In this document: positions 1 through 9,439 of the stretch, piece by piece
Layout: each line of letters opens with the position of its first letter
Position numbering within the stretch: position 1 is the stretch's first letter
NCBI GenBank assembly: GCA_033032865.1
Contig: JAWHQI010000268.1
Coordinates: 1,736,001 to 1,800,000, forward strand
Source: Dactylorhiza incarnata
Lineage: Eukaryota; Streptophyta; Magnoliopsida; Asparagales; Orchidaceae
Reading direction: 5' to 3'
Length of the DNA: 64,000 nucleotides
Program-made: the position numbers and the translations under genes
The notes under the pieces: generated by a model
Database searches by the model: none
Told to the model about the DNA's origin: nothing
What the model saw: the letters and a program-made list of their open reading frames with translations, nothing else

Positions 1-2193
1 GAATGCGAGGAAGCCTTTCAGGCCTTGAAGAGCCAACTCACCAAGGCTCCGCTACTACAAAGTCCCAAAGAAGGGGAGGTCCTACATTTATATCTCGGGG
101 TCGGGGCGGAGGCCGTAAGCTCCGTCCTGGTTCGAGAGGAAGGAAAGAAGCAGCTACCAGTCTACTACGTAAGCAGGGTCCTGAGGGAAGCGGAGCTCAG
201 GTACCCAATTTTAGAAAAGTTGGCTTTTGCCCTGGTCATCGCAGCCAGGAAGCTCAGGCCATACTTCCAGGCCCATTCGATCCAAGTAGTGACGGACCAT
301 CCACTCCGCCAGATCTTCGAAGGAGTGGAGCACTCAGGAAGACTCGCAAAATGGTCAATCGAGCTAAGTGAATTCAACATTACCTTTGTCCCTCGATTAT
401 CTATGAAGGCGCAGGTGGTGGCTGATTTCATGACAGATTTCGTGGCCGAGATGAAAGAAGACGGAGCCCCTCGTCACATCCCGTGGAAGCTACTGGTGGA
501 CGGGGCTTCGGGCAAGAACTCCCTCGGAGGAGGGGTGGTGCTGGAGAGTCCCCACGGAGTGAAGATAGAACAGACGCTAGTGATACACTTCCCAATCACC
601 AACAACCAGGCGGAGTATGAGGCTGTGATCGCCGGCCTGCGGTTGGCCCGGGAGCTCGGGGTCCATGACGTGGAGGTACTCACGGATTCTATGATAATAG
701 CTTCTCAGATAAGGGGAGAGTTCGAAACAAGGGAGCCTGTGCTCATGAAGTATTTGGCAAAAGTCAAAGGTCTCGTGGGGACGTTCAAAACTTTCTCCAT
801 CCAGCATGTCCCACGAGAAGAGAGCACTCCGGCAGATCGGTTGGCAAAATCTGGTCCTCGAGCCGGGGGAACCCTGACGGACCTATTCCGTCCTTCGATT
901 GAAGAAGGAGAGCTCATGGAAGTAGAACAATGGCCCTCCTGGAAGGATCCCTTCGTCACCTTCCTTGCAACGGGAAAATTTCCAAAAGAAGTTCCGGACC
1001 AGAGACGCTTCCGGTATAAGTCTGCCTACTATGTGCTCCATGAGGGTGACTTGTATCGGAAGACCCTCTCGGGCCTCCTGGCCCGATGCATCTCGGAGGA
1101 AGAGGTCCCAAGGATCTTGGAGGAAGTCCACTCCGGCGAATGCGGCAGCCACTCGGGGAGCAGGATGTTGGAGGCAAGAGTCGTGAGGCAGGGGTACTTC
1201 TGGCCAACCCTAAGCAAAGACGCGGCAGCCTTTGCAAAGAGATGCCAGAAGTGTCAAATGTTCGCCCCGCTTCAGCTCGTGCCAGCCCAGAGGCTGAGGA
1301 GTATCACGGCGCCCTGGCCATTCGCCATATGGGGAATGGATCTGGTAGGACCCTTCCCCCAGGCTAGCGGGCAGAGGAGATTTCTCCTAGTCATGATTGA
1401 CTACTTCACAAAGTGGCTGGAGGTCAAGGCGTTGGCTAAGGTCACCTCCCAGGTAATCCGCAACTTCGTATGGGGGGAGATCATTTGTCGACATGGGCTT
1501 CCGCAGGCCATAGTCACGGATAATGGACCGCAGTTCGCAAGCGAGGAATTCATCAGCTTCTGTGGCCAGCTGGGGATAGACCTTAGGTTTGCGTCCGTCC
1601 ACCATCCCAGGAGCAACGGGCAGGTAGAGGCAGCGAACAAAGTCATCGTGAACTTGCTCAAGAAAAAGGTGGAAAATCTCAAAGGCAATTGGGTGGAACA
1701 GCTCCCCTCGGTCCTATGGGCTTTAAGAACCACCCCCAACACCGCCACGGGGGAGACCCCTTTCAAGCTCTCTCACGGCTGCGAGGCGGTCATCCCCATA
1801 GAGTTCGAGATTACAACACCACGGGTAAAGGTCGCCGCAAAGGGAGAGGAAGATTGGAGAGCCGAGAACGAGGAAGAGTTACGGCTCTCCCTCGACCTCA
1901 TCGAAGAAGCCCGGGACCGAGCAGCCATCCATCAAGAAGAGGTCAAGCGGCGAATGGCCAAGTATTTCGATAAACACGTCAGGATCAAGCAGTTCGAGAA
2001 GGGAGATCTGGTACTCAAGAAGGTCGACGCAGCCGGGAGGTCCGCCGCGGTGGGAAAGCTTAATCCTAACTGGGAAGGCCCCTATGTTGTGGAAGAAGCA
2101 CTGAAATCTGGGGGGTATCGCCTTCAGAATGTGGAGGGCCAACCCCTCAGCCACACATGGAGTGGCGACGACCTTAAACGCTTTTATCCTTAG
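1..2193 (+). CDS. Element A pol, C-terminal part: RNase H, second RNase H, integrase (5' partial)
   Basis: The frame is open from base 1 (E-C-E-E-A-F) to a stop at 2193 with no interruption, so there is no true start here. Domains in order: RT connection and first RNase H (to about nt 450; motif VYYVSRVL near 160); second RNase H beginning with LVDGAS near nt 490-510, with NNQAEYEAV near 600 and LTDSM near 680; integrase zinc finger (HSG...HSG, then CQKCQ) at about 1125-1255; the DDE core with D at DLVGPF near 1340, TDNGPQF near 1515 and E in NGQVEA near 1620; and a C-terminal GDLVLKKV domain near 2005. It would convert the RNA genome to DNA and integrate it. Compared with element B, which has stops and a frameshift in the same stretch, this copy is clean. 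Confidence 0.95.
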   Translation, partial: ECEEAFQALKSQLTKAPLLQSPKEGEVLHLYLGVGAEAVSSVLVREEGKKQLPVYYVSRVLREAELRYPILEKLAFALVIAARKLRPYFQAHSIQVVTDHPLRQIFEGVEHSGRLAKWSIELSEFNITFVPRLSMKAQVVADFMTDFVAEMKEDGAPRHIPWKLLVDGASGKNSLGGGVVLESPHGVKIEQTLVIHFPITNNQAEYEAVIAGLRLARELGVHDVEVLTDSMIIASQIRGEFETREPVLMKYLAKVKGLVGTFKTFSIQHVPREESTPADRLAKSGPRAGGTLTDLFRPSIEEGELMEVEQWPSWKDPFVTFLATGKFPKEVPDQRRFRYKSAYYVLHEGDLYRKTLSGLLARCISEEEVPRILEEVHSGECGSHSGSRMLEARVVRQGYFWPTLSKDAAAFAKRCQKCQMFAPLQLVPAQRLRSITAPWPFAIWGMDLVGPFPQASGQRRFLLVMIDYFTKWLEVKALAKVTSQVIRNFVWGEIICRHGLPQAIVTDNGPQFASEEFISFCGQLGIDLRFASVHHPRSNGQVEAANKVIVNLLKKKVENLKGNWVEQLPSVLWALRTTPNTATGETPFKLSHGCEAVIPIEFEITTPRVKVAAKGEEDWRAENEEELRLSLDLIEEARDRAAIHQEEVKRRMAKYFDKHVRIKQFEKGDLVLKKVDAAGRSAAVGKLNPNWEGPYVVEEALKSGGYRLQNVEGQPLSHTWSGDDLKRFYP

Positions 2194-2285
2194 TACCATG
2201 TAATAATGATACTCTTTTCGAATGAAAGCATTTTGTCTAAACTATGTGTATGAAAATAATGCTACAGCTCGCAGGAGAGACCCTG

Positions 2286-3240
2286 GATGTTCCAGAGGTT
2301 GGCCCCGAGCAGACCCGCTGTCCAGGCTCTCATCTAGCTGGCAGGTCCGAAGGCTCACTCGGTGGCAGGTCCTATGTTCCAGAGGTTGGCCCCGAGCAGA
2401 CCCGCTGTCCAGGCTCTCATCTAGCTGGCAGGTCCGAAGGCTCACTCGGTGGCAGGTTCTATGTTCCAGAGGTTGGCCCCGAGCAGACCCGCTGTCCAGG
2501 CCCTCATCCAGCTGGCAGGTCCGAAGGCTCACTCGGTGGCAGGTTCTATGTTCCAGAGGTTGGCCCCGAGCAGACCCGCTGTCCAGGCTCTCATCTAGCT
2601 GGCAGGTCCGAAGGCTCACTCGGTGGCAGGTTCTATGTTCCAGAGGTTGGCCCCGAGCAGACCCGCTGTCCAGGCTCTCATCTAGCTGGCAGGTCCGAAG
2701 GCTCACTCGGTGGCAGGTTCTATGTTCCAGAGGTCGGCCCCAAGCAGACCCGCTGTCCAGGCTCTCATCTAGCTGGCAGGTCCGAAGGCTCACTCGGTGG
2801 CAGGTTCTATGTTCCAGAGGTTGGCCCCGAGCAGACCCGCTGTCCAGGCTCTCATCTAGCTGGCAGGTCCGAAGGCTCACTCGGTGGCAGGTTCTATGTT
2901 CCAGAGGTTGGCCCCGAGCAGACCCGCTGTCCAGGCTCTCATCTAGCTGGCAGGTCCGAAGGCTCACTCGGTGGCAGGTTCTATGTTCCAGAGGTTGGCC
3001 CCGAGCAGACCCGCTGTCCAGGCTCTCATCTAGCTGGCAGGTCCGAAGGCTCACTCGGTGGCAGGTTCTATGTTCCAGAGGTTGGCCCCGAGCAGACCCG
3101 CTGTCCAGGCTCTCATCTAGCTGGCAGGTCCGAAGGCTCACTCAGTGGCAGGGTCCAAGGTAATGGCCCCGAGCAGACCCGCTGTCCGGGCTCTCATCCA
3201 GCTGGCAGGTTGGAGGGTCCACTTGGTGGCAGGATCCAAA
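2286..3240 (+). repeat. 87-bp tandem array in the 3' untranslated region of element A
   Basis: Ten near-identical 87-bp units and one diverged unit start about 95 bp after the pol stop. Each has a 60-bp core (from ggccccgagcagacc to cgaaggctcactc) and a 27-bp linker carrying ggttctatgttccagaggtt. Spacing was measured at 2291, 2378 and 2465. The same core, reverse-complemented, builds the array of element B. Tandem arrays just downstream of pol are known for Tat-lineage elements (hypervariable 3' UTRs). The period is a multiple of three, so long frames stay open on both strands; I do not read these as proteins. Confidence 0.95.
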
Positions 3241-3662
3241 TTCTCTAAGGTAGATCCAGGAGCATTCGCAGGAATCACCCAAGCGAATGATAATCCTACC
3301 TCTCTTCCTGACTGCCCCGGCGAAATCCCAGTCCGAGCGGATGGTGAGGGTACGCGAGTGTTTCGGGTAGCGGGAAGTCGAAGAGGGGCAACCGACCTAA
3401 GTCATCTTCGAACATTCGCGGGGTGGCCAAGACAGTCGCGTCACGACCCGGCGTCCTAATGAGCCTAGCGAGATGTGGCAGCGAATAAAAAGAATCGACG
3501 TCCTAATGAGCCTAACGAGGTATGGCGGCGATTGAGAAAAAAAAAAGGAGCTGAGAATAATACAAATTGTAATCAATGAAGTACATCTTTTACAAGCACT
3601 CGCCGGTTCAAGATTACAATCAAGAGTATAAACGCAAAAAGAGGGAATACGGAGGGCCCCCC
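3241..3662. other. Spacer between the array and the 3' end of antisense gene 2
   Basis: There is no gene here. It holds two tandem copies of a roughly 46-bp unit containing gtcctaatgagcctarcgag (about 3454-3530), followed by an A-rich run near 3537-3550. Element B has the counterpart at about 23500-23570, again in two copies, so this is inherited element sequence, probably the 3' UTR and polyadenylation region of antisense gene 2. Confidence 0.6.
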
Positions 3663-5576
3663 TCAAGGGTCACCAGACTCCTCCGAAGAATCTTCGCTCT
3701 CATCCTGGTCGGGAGCGTCTTCTCGCGGCGCGACGCCATCGTCCTCCGGGAAAGGAATCGGAATGTAAAGCTCCGGGACTACTTGGCGAGTGGTGAGGCA
3801 TTCGGCCTCCGGCTTCAAATACCCAGCCCGCCGCAGCACCTGCAACGAATGCTTGACGGCGCGTTGCGCATTCTCCTGAAGCAGTTGCTCCAGCTCGTGA
3901 TGGGGGTAAAAGTGCCCCCCATCACCCGGGGCGAGTGCTGTCATTCCAGCTTCTCGCAGTAGCTGGGTCTCGGCCTGGGCGAGACGGACTTTCTCCTCGA
4001 GGTCGGCCACCCGCGCTCGGAGCATCCCAGCACTTGTAGCATCCTGAAAAAATAAAGTGATCATAATGAGAGGACTATGGGACGGTCAGTGATAACCATT
4101 CGCGGGAGTAAAAGTAAATGTACCTCTACAACCGGGCGGCTGGCGAGAAGAGCTTCCGCGGCCTTTAGTTTTTCCCTGAGATCGCTCGCCTCCTGGGACA
4201 GAAGAGCCCTGGTCTCCTCGACCTTGGCCAGGTTCCGCGAAACCTCAAGGCTTCGGCGAGAGGACATATGCGAGAGCTCGAGAGCGCGCAGCATAGCCCG
4301 GGCGGCTTCGTGGGCGAGAACCTGAGTCTTCTCCAAATCGAAGACCTCGGCGTCCTCCCGGCCATAAAGAGCATACGCCAGGGCATAGGCCTCGCCGCTG
4401 GCAATGTTGGTCTCCACCCAAGAGGGATGGAGAGTGGATAGCGAAACCCGGTTCGCGTTCCTGTCCCACTTCAGCAAAGGAGCCCCGGAAGGATCCACGA
4501 ACTTCTCGCCGTTCGCAAAGTTACGATGGTCCCGGGGCAACGGAGGTGGCGGCAGCGCCAATTTGTCCGGAGGAGCATTCGCGCCAGGCGCGTCGGCCCC
4601 CAGGGTTGAGGGTGGAGCACCCGCCCCAGAGGATTCGTCCAGAACCCCCTTGCCCTTCGCCGCGGGAGGACAGGGCAACTTCGAGGGAGGAGGGGAAGAA
4701 GCCTTCGCCGACTTTCGCTTCCGGCTACTAGGTTTGGAGGAGGACGGCTCCTCCCGGCAAGCATCCGCGGCGGCTTGCGCGAGAGGTAGGCAAAACCCAG
4801 GAGGGCGAGGCGGATGAACGGGAAGATTACGCACACCTGCGTGATGTTGCGAGTGGTTTAGGCGAATGGAGTAAGAATCACAACCAAAATGAATTCAAAA
4901 GTCTTGGAATCTTACCCTCGCCCTGCGGAATGAACGGGAGCGTGTTGACGTTTCGCCGGAGATAGACGAGGTCCATCCCGTACTGAAGAATGTATTGATG
5001 GAGTTTCGCCTCATGCCCCCCTAGGGTCGGGGGGCGGAAGGTCGACTCCTCCTCCTGCACCGGGGCGAGAAGGGTGTTACCTAGGCTCCCGCTGACGAAG
5101 ATGAAGCGGCGAACCCATTCGTGGTTCTTGTTCGGGAGCCCGTAGTGTTTGAGAGGGCTTAAACCCGAGAAGAAGGAGATGCCGCCGGAGCAGCGGAAGG
5201 TGTAGAGCTTGCGGAAGACAGGCAGCGAGAACTCGATCCCTTCTTCTCGCAAGTAGCTCGCGTACCCGACCAGCATGGCTATGGAGTTGGGGTTGAGCTG
5301 GGCGGGCACGACCCCATAGTACCTGAAAGTCTGGCGCAACTCCGGCCAGATGGGGAGGCGAAAGCCCACCTCGAAGTGCTCTAGCGGGATCGCGAGAGCA
5401 CAAGGCGAGATAGAGTTCAGGCGCTCCTCAGGCCTGGGCTTTCGCCCCTCGAACCCCCCGGGGACGTAGTCAGCAACCGCCGTCAAGTAGGCTTCTTCGG
5501 AAAGGTCGCAGGAATCGAACACATGATTGACGAATGCGCTCGCACACTTGCCCCTTCCTTCGGCATCGGCACCCAT
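3663..5576 (-). CDS. Element A antisense gene 2: spliced, Transposase_28-like protein, 584 aa
   Basis: Three exons read on the minus strand: 5576-4916, 4836-4124 and 4043-3663. Introns 4837-4915 and 4044-4123 begin GTAAG and GTACA and end CAG. Exons sum to 1755 nt, exactly 585 codons. The start MGADAEG was chosen because element B has MGGDAEG at the same place, about 115 bp below a TATAAATA box. Exon 1 carries a block with IPLEHFEVGFRLP, AQLNPNSIAMLVGYASYLRE and FFSGLSPLKHYG, resembling the plant 'putative gypsy type transposon' domain (Transposase_28). Exon 2 is low-complexity (KRKSAKASSPPPSK), then a conserved RDHRNF...KWDRN...LSTLHPSW segment and helical heptads; exon 3 continues a coiled coil and ends in an acidic tail. 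Function is unknown. It is antisense to pol and shares direction with gene 1. Confidence 0.88.
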
Positions 5577-5689
5577 CTCGCGAATGAGGGAAAGGAAAGG
5601 AGCAGCAAAGAAGGGAGAGGTGCGAATGCTAGGAGCAAGGAAAGAGAGGGAGCGAATGGTGATGTATTTATTACGGTAGTTGAGGGGCC

Positions 5690-5697
5690 TATTTATA
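5690..5697 (-). promoter_or_regulatory. TATA box of element A antisense gene 2
   Basis: TATAAATA on the minus strand, 114-121 bp upstream of the gene 2 ATG. Element B has the same octamer in the same context (ctctataaataggcc) 113-120 bp upstream of its ATG. The 5698-6094 stretch between the two genes has no other gene; it contains a directly repeated segment (gttaggtaagcattcgcaaagcatatcattcggc near 5850-5890 and 5918-5952, two copies). Confidence 0.7.
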
Positions 5698-6094
5698 GAG
5701 GCGTTAAACGGCGTTTGGGCTTTCGAGGCAACGGGGGGTGCGGATAGCAATCTGCGGCAGTCCGGCGCCTCGAAACCCGGTCCAAGTCTCTCTCGCCCAT
5801 TAATGGCGAGTGACCTATAACTATTCGCTCAACGGCTTTGCGAAAAGGGTTAGGTAAGCATTCGCAAAGCATATCATTCGGCAGTACCAAGGCAGGTTAT
5901 GAAAGAAGCAAAAATGGTTAGGTAAGCATTCGCAAAGCATATCATTCGGCGACAATCAGACAGGCGGAGGAAAGTAAATAGCGATAAATAGAGCATTCTC
6001 AGAATCATAATATACAAAGTTATTACAGACAAATATTAATGTTCGACACTCGCGGCGAGGCGGGTAGGAAAAGAAAGAGACTATGGCGTCTGGG

Positions 6095-7415
6095 TCAGTA
6101 CTCCACCCAAACCCATCGACCTCGCTTTCGCGACCCTGCTTCTGGGGGCATTCGCTGACGGTAGTATGTCATCATGTTGGTGATCTCGTGGGAAGCCAGT
6201 TGGAGCTGGTCCCGGGCTCTCGCCGCGTGCCTTTCAGGCGACAGCTCCCCACCTTCGCCCCCGAGTCGCTCCACTGTCGCGAGAAGCCGCGAGTAGTCCC
6301 TCCGGAGTTCCTTCAGCTCGCGCTTGATCTCCAGCTTCTCCTCATCCACCTGGCCGGCAGCATTTCGCTGAAGATATATAAGTTTCCCAAAGATCTCCGT
6401 GATTCGCTCCTTCAGGGTCACGTGGTCAGATGAGTCACCCAAGAAGTCGGCGAGATCACCTGGGGAGGGAAGGGGCGAGAGCACCCCGTCTTCCCCCTCA
6501 TAGTAGGACTCAGGGGGGGAGACCTCCCGATACCCTACGAGATTATAAAAGGATCAATACGATGAAGTTAGATAATGCGGCGAGGACAAGATAGAAGCCT
6601 CACCTGGGGCAGGTACCCTGTGGCCTGAGGGGCGAGAAGTATGGGGGTGTACTTCGGGCAAACCGGCGAAAGGGGGGAAAACCTTCCCTTTTCCGGGGCG
6701 GAAAGGCGGGGGAGGAGGAGCCTGATCATCCGCCGGAGGATTCGCGTTATCTTCAGCACGGAGGTGCTGACCCGGCTCCCGCTCGGGGTAGACCCTCCGT
6801 TCATTCGCTGTAACCGAAGGGTTCCGCTGGGTTGGGGAAGGTGGAAGAATAGAGTCCCGTAGCGAGACGTCTGGGTTGAGGGCTGCAAAAAGTTGAGGGT
6901 CAGAAACAAGCCGTCTCAAAGGTAAATCGGAAGGGTTCCAAAACTCACTGGACTGAAGTACGGTCTCGCCCGGAGGAGGGAGATGAGCCAGGTCCGGGTT
7001 AGGGAGAAGAGCCAGGGCCAGATCTGGAGGAGGTCCCTCAGACTCGGGGGGTGGCGCCGCGACTCTATTCAAGACGACCGCGTGGTCGTCCTCTGTCACC
7101 GAGGTCCCCTGCGAGTGGTCAAAACAACTTTGGAGTAAGGGTCCGAACTAAAAGGTAAGGTGGGAGGAATTCCCATACCTGGATCCCGAGGTCAACAGGA
7201 GTACGCGCCGGAGATTCGGACACGGCCTCGCCTTTCTGACGATTCAAACGAATCGTCTTGGCTCGCCGCGAGACGTACGGGACGCTTGGGTCTCGCTTGG
7301 ATGTCAGCCAGGGAGCGAATCTCGCAGTTTTCGGGGCGGTTGCAACCTGGGCCGCGGCCAGGCGCTCGATCATCTCTTGCGAAAGGGGTTTCGCGGAAGG
7401 CTTATGAGAAGACAT
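6095..7415 (-). CDS. Element A antisense gene 1: four-exon gene, 371-aa unrecognised protein
   Basis: Minus-strand exons 7415-7179, 7108-6949, 6882-6604 and 6534-6095 sum to 1116 nt, exactly 372 codons including the stop. The three introns are 66-70 bp with GT...AG ends (donors GTATGG, GTGAGT, GTGAGG). The start MSSHKPSAK is conserved with element B (MSSHKPSAR at 19664). The N-terminus has a helix MIERLAAAQ and a basic stretch VSRRAKTIRLNRQ. The middle is Pro-rich and variable in length. The last exon (440 nt in both copies) is the conserved part: LPSPGDLADFLGDSSDH, then a long helical heptad region (ERITEIFGKLI, LKELRRDYSRLLATVERLG) and a basic tail GSRKRGRWVW. I do not recognise the family. 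It could be a nucleic-acid-binding or structural factor, but nothing in the sequence proves this. Confidence 0.87.
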
Positions 7416-7497
7416 TGGATGTGGCGAAAGGTCAAGAGAGAGAAGAAATCCTGAGCCGAAATGGGTAAGTGGTCCAGAAAGAGCCGGACACGGGATG

Positions 7498-7509
7498 TAT
7501 ATATATATA
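7498..7509 (-). promoter_or_regulatory. TATA box of element A antisense gene 1
   Basis: A 12-base alternating TA run lies 83-94 bp upstream of the gene 1 ATG on the minus strand. Element B has a TATATATAT run 82-90 bp upstream of its ATG (19574-19582). The conserved spacing supports a promoter separate from the LTR. Confidence 0.65.
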
Positions 7510-7608
7510 GGATAACGGTGGGACCCACGGAATCTTGCGGGGCCCACTCAACAAGCACTCACCAAATAAGGGATTGGACTGTTCTTTCCGAGTGGGCGAG
7601 CCACTCGC

Positions 7609-7623
7609 AAAGAGCGGGGATTG
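7609..7623 (+). other. Polypurine tract of element A
   Basis: AAAGAGCGGGGATTG sits directly before the 3' LTR (TGTACAACCC at 7624). The same tract precedes the 3' LTRs of elements B and C. It would prime plus-strand DNA synthesis. Confidence 0.85.
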
Positions 7624-8369
7624 TGTACAACCCGTATTTGGCGAGTGGGTCCCTCGAGTCAGTTGATGGGACAGGGGTCATCCAGACCATTCGCCCGTAC
7701 CAAGATAGGAAAAAGGATCTCCAGATTAGTGGGGGTAGGATGCAGGCGAGAGGGAGCCTGACGAGTGGTGCCTCCACGGACCATTCGCTCAGGGGCTTGA
7801 GCATTCGCCCAGTCAAGCGGGAACCTGACGAGTGGTGCCTCCACGGACCATTCGCTCAGGGCTTGAGCATTCGCCCAGTCAAGCGGGAACTCGGCGAGTG
7901 GTTCCCTCACGGACCACTCGCCCAGAAGGCAGTAAGGAGGAAATGACCATAATATCCCTTGTGGTCTGCATATAGCCCTTCAGAACAGCGGAGTTAGGCT
8001 ATTCATAGACCAATTTGGGGTGTGTTTAGTAAAATTAAAAGGCGGATTCATGCTATTTGCGGACCAGCCTAAGAAAAACTATAAATAGACCCTTAAGGGC
8101 ACCTTGGAGGAGATCCGATTCTTGAGCGTCCTCTCCTCTAGGCTAGTTTTGGTTGGCAGCCAGTGCCCTCCAAGGTGCCCGGTTGAGCTTTGGTTGGGGA
8201 GGGGAAGCTCTCTAAGATCTTCCGGGTAAGTGGCGGGACCTCCTCGCTTCAACCTTGGGTCTTTTCCGTTTTCAGCATCCACCGTCAAGAGAGTCTAGTG
8301 AGGGAGAAATAAGCATCGGCTACACCCCCAGTGGGTCCGAACTCAAGAGACCAGTCGCTGGTTTCAACA
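7624..8369 (+). repeat. 3' LTR of element A (746 bp)
   Basis: Starts TGTACAACCCG and ends GGTTTCAACA, the same ends as the LTRs of elements B and C. A TATAAATA box is at 8080-8087. The last 90 bases (gagagtctagtgagggagaa to the end) closely match the minus-strand LTR of element B. Inside, about 7753-7925 holds two and a half direct copies of a roughly 65-bp unit with gagtggtgcctccacggacc and cattcgcccagtcaagcggg. Confidence 0.9.
8080..8087 (+). promoter_or_regulatory. LTR TATA box, element A
   Basis: TATAAATA in the 3' LTR, in the same context as TATAAATA in the LTRs of element B (minus strand) and element C (10322-10329). Confidence 0.7.
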
Positions 8370-9097
8370 GGCGCACCAACCTCCGCCCCAGGAAATTCAT
8401 GAGACTTTTTCTTAAGCATCTTACAATCCCCGAGAGCATAAGCTTGCTTTTGACAATGAGAATAGTACATTAGTTTTCTTTCAAAAGTATTTGGGTGGAG
8501 AGGACCTAAGTTTGAATTTGATTGAAACATGGGCATGATCCGCATGAGTGCCATGCATCGTATGAGCGTCCAGGGAAAGGAGCGGGTCAAGTGGTTTGAC
8601 AAAGATGTGAATAATGTCCTCATCAAGACAATAGAACGAATGACCTCATATGCTAATCCAAGCGGAAACAACGTCAGGTTCCTGAACATGCGTGTAGTCC
8701 GGAGACCAACTCAAATATCAGAATAGAAATTTTTTGAATACCAAAACCTCCTTGAGCCAGACCTTCTTGAAGACTTCCTCTGCCTCAAACGTAATTATTA
8801 AATGCATGTGGTCGATGGGGGTAACCATATACTCCCGAGAAAACTTCATTTGTTGCGTCAAAAAAGGTCTTGAAAGCAGAAATGGATGGTCTGTCATAGC
8901 TACATTTGTCCACCAAGCAAAATTTTAGTGACTCTGCATTAGAAAGCAATTCTTCTTTCGTGAAAACCGGAATGTGATCACCAGACGCGGAGAGACTAAG
9001 TGTCTGATCTAGAAGTCGGGAGCGAGCATGAGCCGAGCACGAAGAAACCACATTTGCATATGAAACCGCCTTGGTAAAGGACAAAGGAGGAACAACC
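8370..9097 (-). pseudogene. DUF4283 / CCHC zinc-knuckle protein pseudogene, split by insertions
   Basis: On the minus strand, 9084-8785 reads SFTKAVSYANVV, then IPVFTKEELL, KFCLVDKCSYDRPSI and FKTFF, which fits the start of a plant DUF4283 domain. One frame over, 8800-8650 gives LIITFEAEEVFKKVWLKEV, a stop, then SWSPDY and VVSAWIS. Around 8440-8400 a remnant zinc knuckle reads YYSHCQKQAYALGDC with a lost His. Such domains occur in plant LINE ORF1 and related proteins. Frameshifts and in-frame stops mark it as dead. Element A's LTR cuts its end at 8369/8370 and a solo LTR cuts its beginning at 9097/9098; the upstream sequence resumes at 34042 in frame (ITDLSVV). Confidence 0.75.
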
Positions 9098-9278
9098 TGT
9101 TGGATTTGTGGACAACCTTAGAGGGGGGGTGACGACTCAGGGGCGACCCACTCTTGATCACACAAGAATCATTGTGGCCTCACTTGGCATCGTCCAGGCT
9201 GCAGCCCAAGCACCCAACCCATCTCCATCCACAGGCGGGTTGTTGGCGGTCACATCCTCCCTTTGACGAGGCAAACTC

Positions 9279-9283
9279 GATAG
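9279..9283. other. Target-site duplication of element C, left copy
   Basis: GATAG directly precedes the 5' LTR and recurs at 17555-17559 directly after the 3' LTR. Confidence 0.9.
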
Positions 9284-9439
9284 TGTACAACCCTGTATTC
9301 GCTGAGTAGGTCCTCGAAGCATAAGAAGCATTTGAGAGCGTTATTGTTCACTATGATCCGGGGTAAGGAAAGAGGAGGGCGAAACCTCCCGCTCGCCCAG
9401 CTCAGTAAGGGGGGCGATCTCCCCTCGTCCCGTGCCCCC

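Larger units (their letters stand above)
1..8369 (+). mobile_element. Element A: 3' half of a Tat-type Ty3/gypsy LTR retrotransposon
   Basis: The element enters from the left edge inside pol and continues through a tandem array, two antisense genes, a polypurine tract and a complete 3' LTR ending at 8369. A second (archaeal-type) RNase H domain between RNase H and integrase is the hallmark of the Tat lineage of plant Ty3/gypsy elements. The same order appears in mirror image in element B (18782-33089), which fixes the boundaries. The 5' LTR, gag, protease and most of RT lie outside the window. The 3' LTR sits in a DUF4283 pseudogene; the matching target duplication would be GGCGC at 8370-8374 but cannot be checked here. 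Confidence 0.93.

Noticed and set aside
2222..3248. Long ORFs on both strands over the 87-bp array
   Set aside because: The period is a multiple of three and lacks stops in several frames at once; no domain and no conservation of one frame over another.
7119..7178. Reading antisense gene 1 exon 1 through as a longer unspliced ORF
   Set aside because: The extension is not conserved in element B, while the GTATG donor and the exon length as a multiple of three are.
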